A model generated the notes under the pieces. That model was not told the origin of the DNA. It searched no databases and saw only the letters and a program-made list of their open reading frames with translations. 64,000 nucleotides of DNA from Chitinophaga varians (lineage in GTDB: Bacteria; Bacteroidota; Bacteroidia; Chitinophagales; Chitinophagaceae), in assembly GCF_012641275.1 (NCBI RefSeq), contig NZ_JABAIA010000002.1, forward strand, positions 1,116,001-1,180,000, given 5' to 3'. Numbering within the stretch: position 1 is the first letter of the stretch; every line of letters begins with the position of its first letter. Both the position numbers and the translations under genes were made by a program. Shown one piece after another: positions 36,395-44,563 of the stretch.

Positions 36395-37393
36395 ATGATG
36401 GGAATACAAGCGGGGCAGCAGAAAAAAATTACTTCGGTGTTGCAACATTTGATACCTGCGGCGGTAGTATATATGATTGTTGGCATGAATGACTATCAGC
36501 CGCAATGGCAGCCGCTGATGAAAGCACTGGCGACTGTTTTTATCCTTGCGGCGCCATATGTGAACCAGTATGTGCTGGTGCCCCGGTTGCTGCTGCGCTT
36601 CCGGTATTACGCGTATGCGGTGCTGGTATTGGCGTTGATCGCCTTATTGTTTGGCGTCACTGTCTGGACAGAACCTTTGCTGGCGCCAATGCTGAAGGCT
36701 GGTAAATTTTTTACGCCCTGTGATGTACAGGACATATTGGCGTTTTTTGTGATGATGTTATCGCTGGTGGCGGCTTCTACAGCCATACCGCTGTTCTGGC
36801 AATGGGTACAGGCCAGCTACCAGCGCACGGCGACGTTGGAGACGGAGCTGGAAAGCCTGAAGAAACAGCTGTCGCCACATTTTCTCTTTAACACGCTCAA
36901 TAACCTTGATACGCTGATTTATGCGGACCAGCACCGGGCTTCGGCGGTAGTGCATTCGCTGTCACGGTTGCTGCGCTACCAGTTGTACCTGTCGGGCAGC
37001 GATAAGGTTTGTCTCCGGCAAGAGCTGGACTTCATGAAGGATTTCCTGTACCTGGAACAGCTGCGGCATGATGTGCTGGAAGTGCGTATCACAGTGGATG
37101 ACGGCGCACAGGACATATTGCTGCACCCTTTTCTGCTGATGCCTTTTGTAGAGAACGCCGTTAAACATAACGATTATAACGGTGACGCCTATATTCATTT
37201 GCATGTTGCCGTTGATGCCGGTAAGCTGCATTTTATCTGCGTTAATCCTGTCTCGCGTTATACGGCGGCGGATGGCGGCGCAGGCCTGAAAAATGTATGC
37301 CGCCGGCTGTCGCTGTTATATCCCGGTGAGCATACGTTGCGCACGGAAAATAACGACGGTGTATATACGGTAGCCTTAACCTTTAATATATGA
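36395..37393 (+). CDS. LytS-type sensor histidine kinase (His_kinase family)
   Basis: Membrane sensor of about 332 residues from ATG 36395. Four N-terminal helices (about 12-140) are followed by the LytS-type phosphoacceptor segment QLSPHFLFNTLNNLDTLIY (His at about 160) and an ATPase domain with LMPFVENAVKHND and GGAGLKNVCRRL. It lacks an extracytoplasmic domain and senses through its membrane part. Its stop overlaps the start of the LytTR regulator (ATGA at 37390-37393), so the two form a coupled two-component pair. Signal and targets unknown. Confidence 0.93.
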   Translation: MMGIQAGQQKKITSVLQHLIPAAVVYMIVGMNDYQPQWQPLMKALATVFILAAPYVNQYVLVPRLLLRFRYYAYAVLVLALIALLFGVTVWTEPLLAPMLKAGKFFTPCDVQDILAFFVMMLSLVAASTAIPLFWQWVQASYQRTATLETELESLKKQLSPHFLFNTLNNLDTLIYADQHRASAVVHSLSRLLRYQLYLSGSDKVCLRQELDFMKDFLYLEQLRHDVLEVRITVDDGAQDILLHPFLLMPFVENAVKHNDYNGDAYIHLHVAVDAGKLHFICVNPVSRYTAADGGAGLKNVCRRLSLLYPGEHTLRTENNDGVYTVALTFNI

Positions 37394-38115
37394 ACTGTAT
37401 TGTCATAGACGATGAACCGCTGGCACGTGAGAAAATCCGGTTACTGGCGGCACAGGACGTGTCCCTGCAATTGCTGGGCTGCTTCTCCGGAACGGACAAA
37501 GCCGCGGATTTTATGGAGCTGAACCCGGTGGAGCTGGTGTTTCTGGATGTGGAAATGCCGGGTGGCTCAGGGCTGGACTTTGCGCGGCAGCTGCCGCAGG
37601 ACACACTGGTGATTTTTACTTCCGCTTATGCTGAATATGCCCTGAACAGCTACGATGTGAATGCCATCGATTATCTCGTGAAACCTGTACATGCGGCGCG
37701 TTTTGCGCAGGCGGTGCAGAAAGCGCAGGACTATGCGGACATGAAAAGGCAGCGCAAGCTGCAACAGCAGGAGGTGGCCGCCCTGCAGCAGGACCACGTG
37801 TTTGTACGGGCCGACAGGCGGCTGCACCGTGTCGTATTCAGCGATTGCCGGTATATAGAAGGCATCAAAGACTACTGCGTGTTGCATCTTTCCGATCGCA
37901 AACTGATGGTGGGCGTCAATCTGAAAGCCTTGCTGGAACAGCTGCCACAGGACATCTTTGTACGGATCAGCAAGTCAGTGGTGGTTAATTTCCGGCATGT
38001 GACAAGCCTGAACCATCAGGATGTACGGATTAACGATGAAGAGCTCATGATCGGCAATGCCTACCGCGAGCACCTGTTCTCGTTTTTTGTGGAACATCAT
38101 GTTATCGGGAGATGA
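37390..38115 (+). CDS. LytTR-family response regulator
   Basis: Partner of the upstream kinase, 241 residues. The receiver domain (about 1-115) has D7/D8 in VIDDEPLA, phosphoacceptor D53 (VFLDVEMPGGSG), T78 in IFTSAY and K98 in DYLVKPVH. A LytTR DNA-binding domain (about 135-240) follows, with RRLHRVVFSDCRYIEGIKDYCVLH and FVRISKSVVVNFRHV. The 3' end overlaps the convergent sigma factor gene by 19 bases. Confidence 0.95.
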   Translation: MNCIVIDDEPLAREKIRLLAAQDVSLQLLGCFSGTDKAADFMELNPVELVFLDVEMPGGSGLDFARQLPQDTLVIFTSAYAEYALNSYDVNAIDYLVKPVHAARFAQAVQKAQDYADMKRQRKLQQQEVAALQQDHVFVRADRRLHRVVFSDCRYIEGIKDYCVLHLSDRKLMVGVNLKALLEQLPQDIFVRISKSVVVNFRHVTSLNHQDVRINDEELMIGNAYREHLFSFFVEHHVIGR

Positions 38116-39329
38116 TCTATTTTTTGTTGAATAGTCTGTTTTTCGGGTTGTGTTTTAGAGAGATGCAATGCCTGTTGCAGGTGTTGCAGCGCCTGCTGGT
38201 TGTCGATGCCGTGGTATAGCTCTCCCAGCAACGTATGATAATACGGATTGCCGGAAAGGCCCAGTTTCTCCGCTTCCGGAAGGGCGGCGGCATTACCTTT
38301 TACTTTAGAGAGGGCGAAGGTGCGATTGAGCGCCGCCACGGGCGAGTATTCCAGCTGTAGCAACCGGTTGTACAGGTGCAGGATATTGTCCCATTTTTCC
38401 GGCGTGTCTTCCTTGATGGTATGCCACCAGGCGATGGTGGCTTCGAGGTGGTACCTTGACAAGGAGCTGCCTTGTGAGGCTTCGTGCAGATAGTAGGCGC
38501 CTTCAGAGATCAGTTCCCGGTTCCATAACGCTTCGTCCTGGTCCTGGTAGAGGATGAGCGCGCCGTTTTCATCTTTGCGGGCCGGCAGCCTGGAAGCATG
38601 GAAGCACATCAGCGCCATCAGCGCGTTCACCGCCGGTGTATTGGTGAGCGGATTGTTCAGCAGCAGTTTGGTGAGGCGTATGGCTTCGATGCACAGCTCT
38701 TCCCGGACCACGGCGTCCTGGCTTTCGGAATAGTAGCCTTCGTTGTACAGCAGGTACAAGGTGGTGAGCACGGCGTTTAGCCGTTGGGGTATTTCGGCGG
38801 TAGCCGGCATTTCGATGGCGATTTTTTCGGTCCGCAGTTTTTCACGCGCACGGAACAGTCGTTTGTTGATCGTTTCCTTATTCGACAAAAAAGCGTTGGC
38901 AATTTCATCGATGCCAAAGCCACAGAGGATGCGCAGGGCAAGGCCTATCTGTGCTTCGGCAGGTATCACCGGATGGCAGATGGCAAACAGCATCTGTAGC
39001 AGGCTGTCGCTGATGTTCTGATCGGAGAGGTCCGGTTCGGGAGCAGGCACGGCAGCTGTTTGTTTCAGTTCGGGCAGGATTTTCTCGCGGAACATATGAG
39101 CCCGCGCAAAATAATTCCTCGCTTTGTTTTTGGCCACTACGTACAGCCAGGCGGTAGGGTTTTCCGGAATACCTTTGTAGGACCAGGTTTCCATGGCCAG
39201 CAGAAAAGTTTCACTGGCGATGTCTTCGGCCAGTTCAATATGTTCAATACCAAAATATTTACAGAGGACAGCAGATATCTTGGAGAACTCTGTCCTGAAC
39301 AAATGTGGTATCAATTCCTGTTGCTGCAT
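38097..39329 (-). CDS. ECF42-like RNA polymerase sigma factor with C-terminal TPR-like extension
   Basis: Sigma factor of about 410 residues, about twice the usual ECF length. I use ATG 39329 (MQQQELIPHLFRTEF...). Region 2 contains IELAEDIASETFLLAMETW, and region 4 contains AEAQIGLALRILCGFGIDEIANAFLSNKETINKRLFRAREKL. The remaining 220 residues (DUF6596 and TPR-like, LTTLYLLYNEGYYSE ... WDNILHLYNRLLQLEYSPVAALNRTFALS) characterise the ECF42 group, which has no anti-sigma factor and is usually next to a DGPF/YCII-domain protein. That partner is indeed the gene just upstream (48-base gap). The target is probably this YCII operon itself. Confidence 0.9.
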   Translation of the reverse strand: MQQQELIPHLFRTEFSKISAVLCKYFGIEHIELAEDIASETFLLAMETWSYKGIPENPTAWLYVVAKNKARNYFARAHMFREKILPELKQTAAVPAPEPDLSDQNISDSLLQMLFAICHPVIPAEAQIGLALRILCGFGIDEIANAFLSNKETINKRLFRAREKLRTEKIAIEMPATAEIPQRLNAVLTTLYLLYNEGYYSESQDAVVREELCIEAIRLTKLLLNNPLTNTPAVNALMALMCFHASRLPARKDENGALILYQDQDEALWNRELISEGAYYLHEASQGSSLSRYHLEATIAWWHTIKEDTPEKWDNILHLYNRLLQLEYSPVAALNRTFALSKVKGNAAALPEAEKLGLSGNPYYHTLLGELYHGIDNQQALQHLQQALHLSKTQPEKQTIQQKIDHLPIT

Positions 39330-39377
39330 AACGGAAAGGAAAGCTCCTGCCACAGGGGCAGGAGCTGTTACATAAAG

Positions 39378-39731
39378 TTAATGCATATCTTCTCCCCTGA
39401 TAATTTTTCTTACTTCTACCGTATTGCCTTCACCGCCTAATATAGGGCAGTCTTTGGCAAACGATGCCGCTTCATCGGCGGATTCGGCCTTTACAATAAT
39501 ATAGCCACCCAGCGTTTCCTTGATTTCTCCAAAGGGCCCGTTGGTGACCATTTTGTTGTGATGCACCACACGGGCGTCATCGAACAGCAGCCCGTTGCCG
39601 AGCACAAATTTGTTCTGTGCAGCGATGCCGCCAATCCAGTCCATGGTGGCTTTCATCCATATCTGCATTTGTTCGGGAGAAGCGATTTTTTTGCCATCCT
39701 CGTGGCGGAAAATCAACATAAATTCGTCCAT
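39378..39731 (-). CDS. YCII/DGPF-domain protein partner of the ECF42-like sigma
   Basis: Small soluble protein of 117 residues with a ferredoxin-like YCII fold: MDEFMLIFRHEDGKK at the start, VTNGPFGEIKETLGGYIIVKAESADEAASFAKDCP in the middle and VEVRKI near the end. The NGPF sequence corresponds to the DGPF motif of the family. It precedes and is co-transcribed with the ECF42-like sigma gene, the conserved arrangement for this group. Biochemical function is unknown; members may be small enzymes or sensors. Confidence 0.92.
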   Translation of the reverse strand: MDEFMLIFRHEDGKKIASPEQMQIWMKATMDWIGGIAAQNKFVLGNGLLFDDARVVHHNKMVTNGPFGEIKETLGGYIIVKAESADEAASFAKDCPILGGEGNTVEVRKIIRGEDMH

Positions 39732-39868
39732 GATGTGTCTGTTTTAATTGTCAGGAATATTGTTTTGGAACACCCCTTAACAAATGAAAAATATCAAATT
39801 GGACATCTGCCTGAAAAAATATTTTTTTTAACAGATTGGCGGTGCGAACCCGCCGGCAATATATGTTT

Positions 39869-41203
39869 TTATTGTATGACCAATTTAACGGAGTCAACCG
39901 ACAGCCGTGTTTTCAGCCAGTTCTGCACTTTAATTTTTTCAGCCGGTTTTATTTTCCGGGAGAAGCCTGCCATTACTACCATACAAGTGTCCGTGTTACT
40001 GCTGTCGGACCGGCGGAATACCATGGGAGAGGCGGCATAATATTGACAATTGGGAAACAGGACTTTAAGCTCGCCGGTTAGATCAGGCGGGGGCGGCGGC
40101 GTGGTAACGGGCACATTGACCTGGCGGCTGCTGTCCTGCCGGAACACGTCTTCCAGTATACTGGCCTTGATCTGGGAGAAATCGATCTCCTGTTTTGCAT
40201 TGAGCCCCTGCCTGACTACCAGTTGTGTATTGTACAGATGGTATTGTGGCATGATGGCGCGTATCCGTGCAATGGCCGTATCCGCCAGTTCCGCACCAAT
40301 CAGTAGCAGGTTGATTTCACGCTGTTTGGGCTGGTAGAGGAAATTGCGGCTGACCACCTGGGTGTTGTTAAAGTTGAAGGCGTCCCGGACAAAATTCCGG
40401 GCATTGTTTTCAAAGATGCTTTTGTCTACAATACGATAAGCCAGATAGACGCTGGGAGTAACAGTAATGACAGTAATCAGTAGGATATAACGGGATACTT
40501 TCCGTTCATACTTTTTATCTTCAAAATGACGTTTTCTGAAGCGAAGAAAACGCACGATCAGGAAAGTGCTCAGGCAGATGAAGATGCTGTTGATAAAATA
40601 GAGGTAAAGCGCGCCGGCGAAATACAACAGGTTGCCATTGGCCAGTCCGTAACCTGCTGTACACAGCGGAGGCATGAGTGCGGTCGCGATGGCCACTCCG
40701 GGTATCACATTGCTTTTTTCCTGTCGGGTGGCCGCCACTATACCAGCCAGGCCACCCAGGAAAGCAATGAACACATCCCATACAGAAGGCGTGGTACGTG
40801 CCAGCAGTTCGGACTGTGCGTCGTGCAGGGGCGTAATCAGGAAGTAAAGGGTGGAAGTGGCTATGCTGATCATAGTGGCGATAAGCAGGTTGCGGCTGCC
40901 TTTTTTCAACAGGTCGAAGTCACTGATGCCCATGCCTAACCCAATGCCCATAATAGGGCCCATGAGCGGGGAGATAAGCATAGCGCCGATGATCACCGCT
41001 GTGGAATTGACATTGAGCCCAATGGAAGCAATAAAGATGGCAAATATCAATGTCCATAGATTAGCACCTTTGAACTCTGAACTTTTGGTGATACTGGTGA
41101 TCACTTCCCCTTCATCGGCTTTGTCGGAGTTCAGGTTGAACCGGCGTTGTACTGTGATGCGTACTGTTCTCCAGATACGGGATTCCCGGAATTTTTTTGT
41201 CAT
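39869..41203 (-). CDS. DUF389 family membrane protein
   Basis: Integral membrane protein of 444 residues. Residues about 42-235 are the DUF389 domain with five to six helices and the signature SIGLNVNSTAVIIGAMLISPLMGPIMGIGLGMG, followed by GLAGIVAATRQEKSNVIPGVAIATALMPPLCTAGYGLA. The C-terminal half after a further helix (YILLITVITVTPSVYLAYRIV) is a soluble domain ending VNVPVTTPPPPPDLTGELKVLF..., probably periplasmic. Function of the family is not established. Monocistronic and divergent from the lanthipeptide-like gene. Confidence 0.92.
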   Translation of the reverse strand: MTKKFRESRIWRTVRITVQRRFNLNSDKADEGEVITSITKSSEFKGANLWTLIFAIFIASIGLNVNSTAVIIGAMLISPLMGPIMGIGLGMGISDFDLLKKGSRNLLIATMISIATSTLYFLITPLHDAQSELLARTTPSVWDVFIAFLGGLAGIVAATRQEKSNVIPGVAIATALMPPLCTAGYGLANGNLLYFAGALYLYFINSIFICLSTFLIVRFLRFRKRHFEDKKYERKVSRYILLITVITVTPSVYLAYRIVDKSIFENNARNFVRDAFNFNNTQVVSRNFLYQPKQREINLLLIGAELADTAIARIRAIMPQYHLYNTQLVVRQGLNAKQEIDFSQIKASILEDVFRQDSSRQVNVPVTTPPPPPDLTGELKVLFPNCQYYAASPMVFRRSDSSNTDTCMVVMAGFSRKIKPAEKIKVQNWLKTRLSVDSVKLVIQ

Positions 41204-41280
41204 AATTTAAAAGATGTAACAGACAGTTAATGGATTAACAATCCTGCGCCCGCTTTCGTTCACGCGGTAAGTTTGCAGGG

Positions 41281-41304
41281 AAAATCCCGTAAAAACGGGA
41301 TTTT
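41281..41304. repeat. Perfect hairpin in the intergenic region before the precursor gene
   Basis: AAAATCCCGT (41281-41290) and ACGGGATTTT (41295-41304) with a 4-base loop lie between the divergent DUF389 and precursor genes. It has no good T run, so it may be a regulatory structure rather than a terminator. Confidence 0.5.
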
Positions 41305-41362
41305 ATGTCTGTCTGGGTTAGTATATATTGTTAGTATTTCTAATCACTCAAACCGGTAAATT

Positions 41363-41506
41363 ATGAAAAAGAAACCAGCAGCCAAACTGAAACTGGCTAA
41401 ACTCAAAATTGCGGCCCTCAGCCAAACCATGGTGATCGGAGATCAAAACCGCACCCTGCCAATTACGCAACACAAAACCTGCCCTCCGACTTATTGGGTA
41501 TGTTAG
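41363..41506 (+). CDS. Orphan class I lanthipeptide-like RiPP precursor, 47 aa
   Basis: A 47-codon gene: leader MKKKPAAKLKLAKLKIAAL, then a core of about 28 residues ending TCPPTYWVC, with Cys40 and Cys47 and several Ser/Thr (S20, T22, T31, T35, T39, T43). The Lys/Leu-periodic leader KLKLxKLKIAxLS matches what I recall of Bacteroidota class I lanthipeptide precursors common in Chitinophaga; this is recall, not a search. If processed, Thr/Ser would be dehydrated and joined to the two Cys. No dehydratase, cyclase, protease or transporter gene is nearby, so enzymes would act from elsewhere in the genome. It stands alone between a divergent gene and a strong terminator, which supports it being a real transcript. 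Confidence 0.75.
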   Translation: MKKKPAAKLKLAKLKIAALSQTMVIGDQNRTLPITQHKTCPPTYWVC

Positions 41507-41536
41507 TACTGTAGGCAACCTATTCATAAGCAATGG

Positions 41537-41570
41537 CAGCCGGCGTATGGGATATCCCATGCGCCGGCTG
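41537..41570 (+). terminator. Strong terminator after the precursor gene
   Basis: Fifteen-base arms (41537-41551, 41556-41570, one G-U pair), 4-base loop, then TTTTTT. No other gene upstream needs it, so it defines the end of the small precursor transcript. Confidence 0.9.
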
Positions 41571-41656
41571 TTTTTTATGAAAAATTGATTGAATTGAGTA
41601 TTTTAGGCAGGACAACCTTTTGTTTCCACGTCATTATCCTGTTAAACAATACTAAC

Positions 41657-42574
41657 ATGAACATTTCCAGAAGGAATTTCCTGCGGCAAGGCACCCTGGC
41701 ACTGGCGGGGGCCACGCTCTTGTCCCGGCCGCTGCTGGCTGCGGGCGCTAAAAAAGAAGTAATGGGCATCCAGTTGTATTCTATCCGCGAGGATATGAAA
41801 AAAGACCCGCTGGGTACTCTTAAACAACTGTCGGCCATGGGTTACCGGAATGTGGAACATGCCAATTACGTGAACCGTAAATTTTACGGTTATGCCCCTA
41901 CGGAGTTTAAGAAAGTATTGTCAGATCTCGGTCTTTCCATGCCCAGCGGGCATACCGTGCTTGGGCGCACCCACTGGGACCCGGCCACCAAAGACTTCAC
42001 CGATGCCTGGAAATACACGGTGGAAGATGCGGCCACGGTAGGACAGAAATTTGTTGTCAGCCCCTGGCTGGATGAAAGCCTGCGAAAGAATTATGATGAC
42101 TTCAAGGCCTATATGGACGTTTTCAATAAAAGCGGGGAACTGTGCCGTAAGTCAGGCATGAAGTTCGGTTACCACAACCACGATTTTGAGTTCAGCCAGG
42201 AACTGAACGGGCACAAACTGTTCGACCTGATCCTGGAAAATACAGACCCGGCGCTGGTGGCCCAGCAGCTGGATATTGGCAACATGTACCATGCCGGCGG
42301 CGTGGCGCTGGACATTATGCGTAAGTACCCCGGCCGTTTTGAGCTGATGCATGTGAAGGATGAAATCAAATCTTCCGGTAAAGGGGAGATGGGCAGCGCA
42401 TTTGAAAGCACTGTATTAGGCAAGGGCGTTATCCCGGTGAAGGAGGTGATAGACCTGGGCCGCAAATCCGGTGGTACCCGCTATTTTATTGTAGAACAGG
42501 AATCTTACCAGTCGCTTACCCCGCCGGAATCCGTAAAGCAGGACCTGGCCGCCATGAAAAAATGGGGCTTTTAA
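41657..42574 (+). CDS. Tat-exported sugar phosphate isomerase/epimerase-like TIM barrel
   Basis: Xylose-isomerase-like TIM barrel (AP endonuclease 2 superfamily) of 305 residues. I start at ATG 41657 because it gives a twin-arginine signal (MNISRRNFLRQGTLALAGATLL); the longer frame from 41585 does not. Metal-site candidates follow family positions: KFGYHNHDFEF, QLDIGNMYHAG, FELMHVKDE and FIVEQESY. Such proteins often process sugars or sugar alcohols in the periplasm of Bacteroidota. Monocistronic, bounded by terminators on both sides. The precise substrate cannot be stated. Confidence 0.92.
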   Translation: MNISRRNFLRQGTLALAGATLLSRPLLAAGAKKEVMGIQLYSIREDMKKDPLGTLKQLSAMGYRNVEHANYVNRKFYGYAPTEFKKVLSDLGLSMPSGHTVLGRTHWDPATKDFTDAWKYTVEDAATVGQKFVVSPWLDESLRKNYDDFKAYMDVFNKSGELCRKSGMKFGYHNHDFEFSQELNGHKLFDLILENTDPALVAQQLDIGNMYHAGGVALDIMRKYPGRFELMHVKDEIKSSGKGEMGSAFESTVLGKGVIPVKEVIDLGRKSGGTRYFIVEQESYQSLTPPESVKQDLAAMKKWGF

Positions 42575-42585
42575 ACTGTAATACT

Positions 42586-42625
42586 ACATACCGGCAGAAT
42601 GGACATGACCGTTCTGCCGGTATGT
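42586..42625. terminator. Bidirectional terminator between convergent genes
   Basis: Perfect 14-base arms (42586-42599 and 42612-42625) with a 12-base loop between the isomerase-like gene and the convergent VOC gene. Confidence 0.8.
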
Positions 42626-42635
42626 TGAAGGAGTC

Positions 42636-43061
42636 TCAGGAGCCGGCAGCAGCTGCTGTCTTGCTCTCCAGGATATTCAGATAGTGAGGGTTGTACATAA
42701 TGCCCAGAATGTTGCCGAAAGGGTCTGTAACAGAGGCGGTGACAAAACCATGGCCTCTCTCGGTGATAGGCTGGTATTCGGTGGCGCCGAGGGCAATCAG
42801 CCTGTCCAGCGTGCCTTTCAGATCATCGGTATGCCAATATAGCACCGCGCCGGCAGGACCGTTGGTGGCACCGGGAGGAGCGTAACGGCTGTCAATGATG
42901 CCCAGTTCATGCTGGTAATCACCGATGCGGAACTCTGAATAGCCCGGCACGTCAAAATAAGGCGCCATGCCCAGTAATTCGGTATACCATTGTTTGGCGG
43001 CTTCATGGTCTGCTGCGTAAAAACTGATGGTGGCTACTCCACGGATAGTTTGTTTGTTCAT
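42636..43061 (-). CDS. VOC-superfamily (glyoxalase/bleomycin-resistance fold) protein
   Basis: Small protein of 141 residues with two beta-alpha-beta-beta-beta units: GVATISFYAADHEAAKQWYTELLGMAPYF and HTDDLKGTLDRLIALGATEYQPI ... TASVTDPFGNILGIMYNPHY. Possible metal ligands of the fold are partly present (HELGII, the H of YWHTDD). It is likely a dioxygenase, lyase or binding protein; the substrate is not determinable. Monocistronic. Confidence 0.88.
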   Translation of the reverse strand: MNKQTIRGVATISFYAADHEAAKQWYTELLGMAPYFDVPGYSEFRIGDYQHELGIIDSRYAPPGATNGPAGAVLYWHTDDLKGTLDRLIALGATEYQPITERGHGFVTASVTDPFGNILGIMYNPHYLNILESKTAAAAGS

Positions 43062-43184
43062 GGGTGTGTGTGTTTTGTTGATGATGATACAAAACTATTT
43101 CCCTGGTATGACAACCCTATGTCAGCAGTATTTCAACTTTTTTAAACTTTTTTTCGGGTGGGAAAACCAGCCGGTATATCCCCA

Positions 43185-43218
43185 AAAAAGAAGGGCCTTC
43201 TCCGCCGGAGAGGCCCTT
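43185..43218 (-). terminator. Terminator of the PhnB-like gene (minus strand)
   Basis: Hairpin with arms 43191-43203 and 43207-43218 (one bulged base) and, in the minus direction, a CTTTTTT tract after the stem. It is placed 36 bases after the stop of the minus-strand gene that ends at 43254. Confidence 0.75.
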
Positions 43219-43253
43219 TGTACTTTATATATGATAGCGTTTGTTTGCCGGAA

Positions 43254-43685
43254 TTAGCCGCGCTGCGGGTCGTAGCTGACCATCCAGCTGACGCCGAATT
43301 TGTCTGTCAGCATACCAAAGTAAGAGCCCCAGAATTGTTTGGCCATTGGCATGGAGGCATTGCCGCCGGCAGACAGGCTGCTGTACAGTTTGTCCGCGTC
43401 CGCCTCACTGTCTGCCGTGATGGCGATGGCAAAGTTGGTCCCGTTGGTAACGGTGCCGCCCATATGTTCGGGTACGTCGCTGCCCATTAGTATAGACCCT
43501 TTACCGATTGGCAGGGCCACATGCATGACTTTGTTTTTTTCGTGTTCCGCTGGTGCATACTCCGGAGGGCTGTCGCTGAAACGCATAACGACAAGGAACT
43601 CGCCGCCAAAAACAGATTTGTAGAAATTAAACGCTTCTTCGCAGTTGCCTGAAAAATTCAGGTAAGGATTCAGTGCAGATGCCAT
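43254..43685 (-). CDS. PhnB-like VOC-family protein
   Basis: 143-residue protein of the PhnB / 3-dmu-9_3-mt branch of the VOC fold: NPYLNFSGNCEEAFNFYKSVFGGEFLVVMRFSD at the start, VMHVALPIGKGSILMGSD in the middle and FWGSYFGMLTDKFGVSWMVSYD at the end, the usual hallmark. Despite the PhnB name these proteins are not methyltransferases and their substrates are mostly unknown. Monocistronic with its own terminator. Confidence 0.93.
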   Translation of the reverse strand: MASALNPYLNFSGNCEEAFNFYKSVFGGEFLVVMRFSDSPPEYAPAEHEKNKVMHVALPIGKGSILMGSDVPEHMGGTVTNGTNFAIAITADSEADADKLYSSLSAGGNASMPMAKQFWGSYFGMLTDKFGVSWMVSYDPQRG

Positions 43686-43791
43686 GGGATTACATTTTTA
43701 AGGTAAAACGAATAGTATATAAAATTACATTCCGTGCATTGATTCGTAGCGGGGCATTCGTGACAATCAGGGGAGTATATTACGACATTTT

Positions 43792-44370
43792 TTATGGATG
43801 CAGCGAAATCAGCAATAAAATAACAATTCCTTCTCTTAATCTTTTGAGTGCTTTCCGCATATGTTGCTCTACGGTATTGACGGAGATGCCCAATGTATCG
43901 GCGATTTCGTGGTTGGACATATGTTTGTTGCGGCTCAACAGGAAAACGGTACGGCATTGATCAGGGAGGGCCTGTACCTTGTTTTGCAACGCTTTCAGCA
44001 GGTCGCTTTTATATAGCTGTTGGGTGGTGTCTTCCACCGTGGCAGGCTGTTGTTGGGCGGCCAGGGAAGTATGTTGCTCCCGTACCAGCACTTTGCGGAA
44101 ATAATCGTACGTCTTGTGCCGCAGTATCACCTGAAGATAGGCAGCCACATTGTCGAGGCGGTATTCTTTTTTGTAGTAGAAAGCCAGCAGGCTTTCCTGT
44201 GCCAGTTCCTCTGCTGTGTAGCGGTCTTTGGTTTTCTGATAGGCAGTCGTTACCAGCTGAGGGAAATACCTGCGGTACAGAGAGGCAAACGCGGCCTCGT
44301 CTCCGCTTTCCCAAAGCGACAATAATGATTGGTCGTCCTTATGTGTTTCGTAATAATTCAAATCATTCAA
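43792..44370 (-). CDS. ECF sigma factor (FecI-like), locus 1
   Basis: ECF sigma factor of 192 residues that would activate the divergent FecR/SusCD locus. Region 2 has DEAAFASLYRRYFPQLVTTAYQKT and EELAQESLLAFYYKKE; region 4 has LPDQCRTVFLLSRNKHMSNHEIADTLGISVNTVEQHMRKALKRLRE. No ATG fits: a stop lies just upstream in frame and the first start is TTG at 44370 (another TTG at 44361). The C-terminus ends hydrophobic (IVILLLISLHP), as in related Bacteroidota sigmas. Its partner FecR is divergent, 193 bases away, with two copies of an ECF-type promoter motif between. Confidence 0.93.
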   Translation of the reverse strand: MNDLNYYETHKDDQSLLSLWESGDEAAFASLYRRYFPQLVTTAYQKTKDRYTAEELAQESLLAFYYKKEYRLDNVAAYLQVILRHKTYDYFRKVLVREQHTSLAAQQQPATVEDTTQQLYKSDLLKALQNKVQALPDQCRTVFLLSRNKHMSNHEIADTLGISVNTVEQHMRKALKRLREGIVILLLISLHP

Positions 44371-44449
44371 ATCAAAGCATCAACGGTGGCGGGATAAAGA
44401 TAAAATCTTTTGTTAAAAATCTACCGGCGAAAAAAAATATATACGGAGA

Positions 44450-44478
44450 GTAACGGCAACGTTGTTGGCATTCGTCAT
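44450..44478 (+). promoter_or_regulatory. ECF-type promoter motif, copy 1
   Basis: GTAACGG starts at 44450 and CGTCAT at 44473, with CGTTGT between, the same layout as copy 2. GTAAC and CGTC, separated by 18 bases, resemble the -35 and -10 elements of ECF promoters. It points at the fecR gene. Confidence 0.5.
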
Positions 44479-44526
44479 CTATACATACCATCGTTTTTAT
44501 TAAAATAAAAAATATTTGAACAAAGG

Positions 44527-44555
44527 GTAACGGTAGCGTTGTCCAGCTACGTCAT
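44527..44555 (+). promoter_or_regulatory. ECF-type promoter motif, copy 2
   Basis: GTAACGG at 44527 and CGTCAT at 44550 match copy 1 in sequence and spacing (offset 77 bases). If its -10 is real, transcription would start almost at the fecR ATG (44564), giving a leaderless or near-leaderless transcript. Confidence 0.5.
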
Positions 44556-44563
44556 ATCCATAT

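Noticed and set aside
41585..41656. N-terminal extension of the Tat-exported TIM barrel protein
   Set aside because: It would bury the twin-arginine signal 24 residues inside the protein and overlaps the region after a terminator; the ATG at 41657 fits far better.
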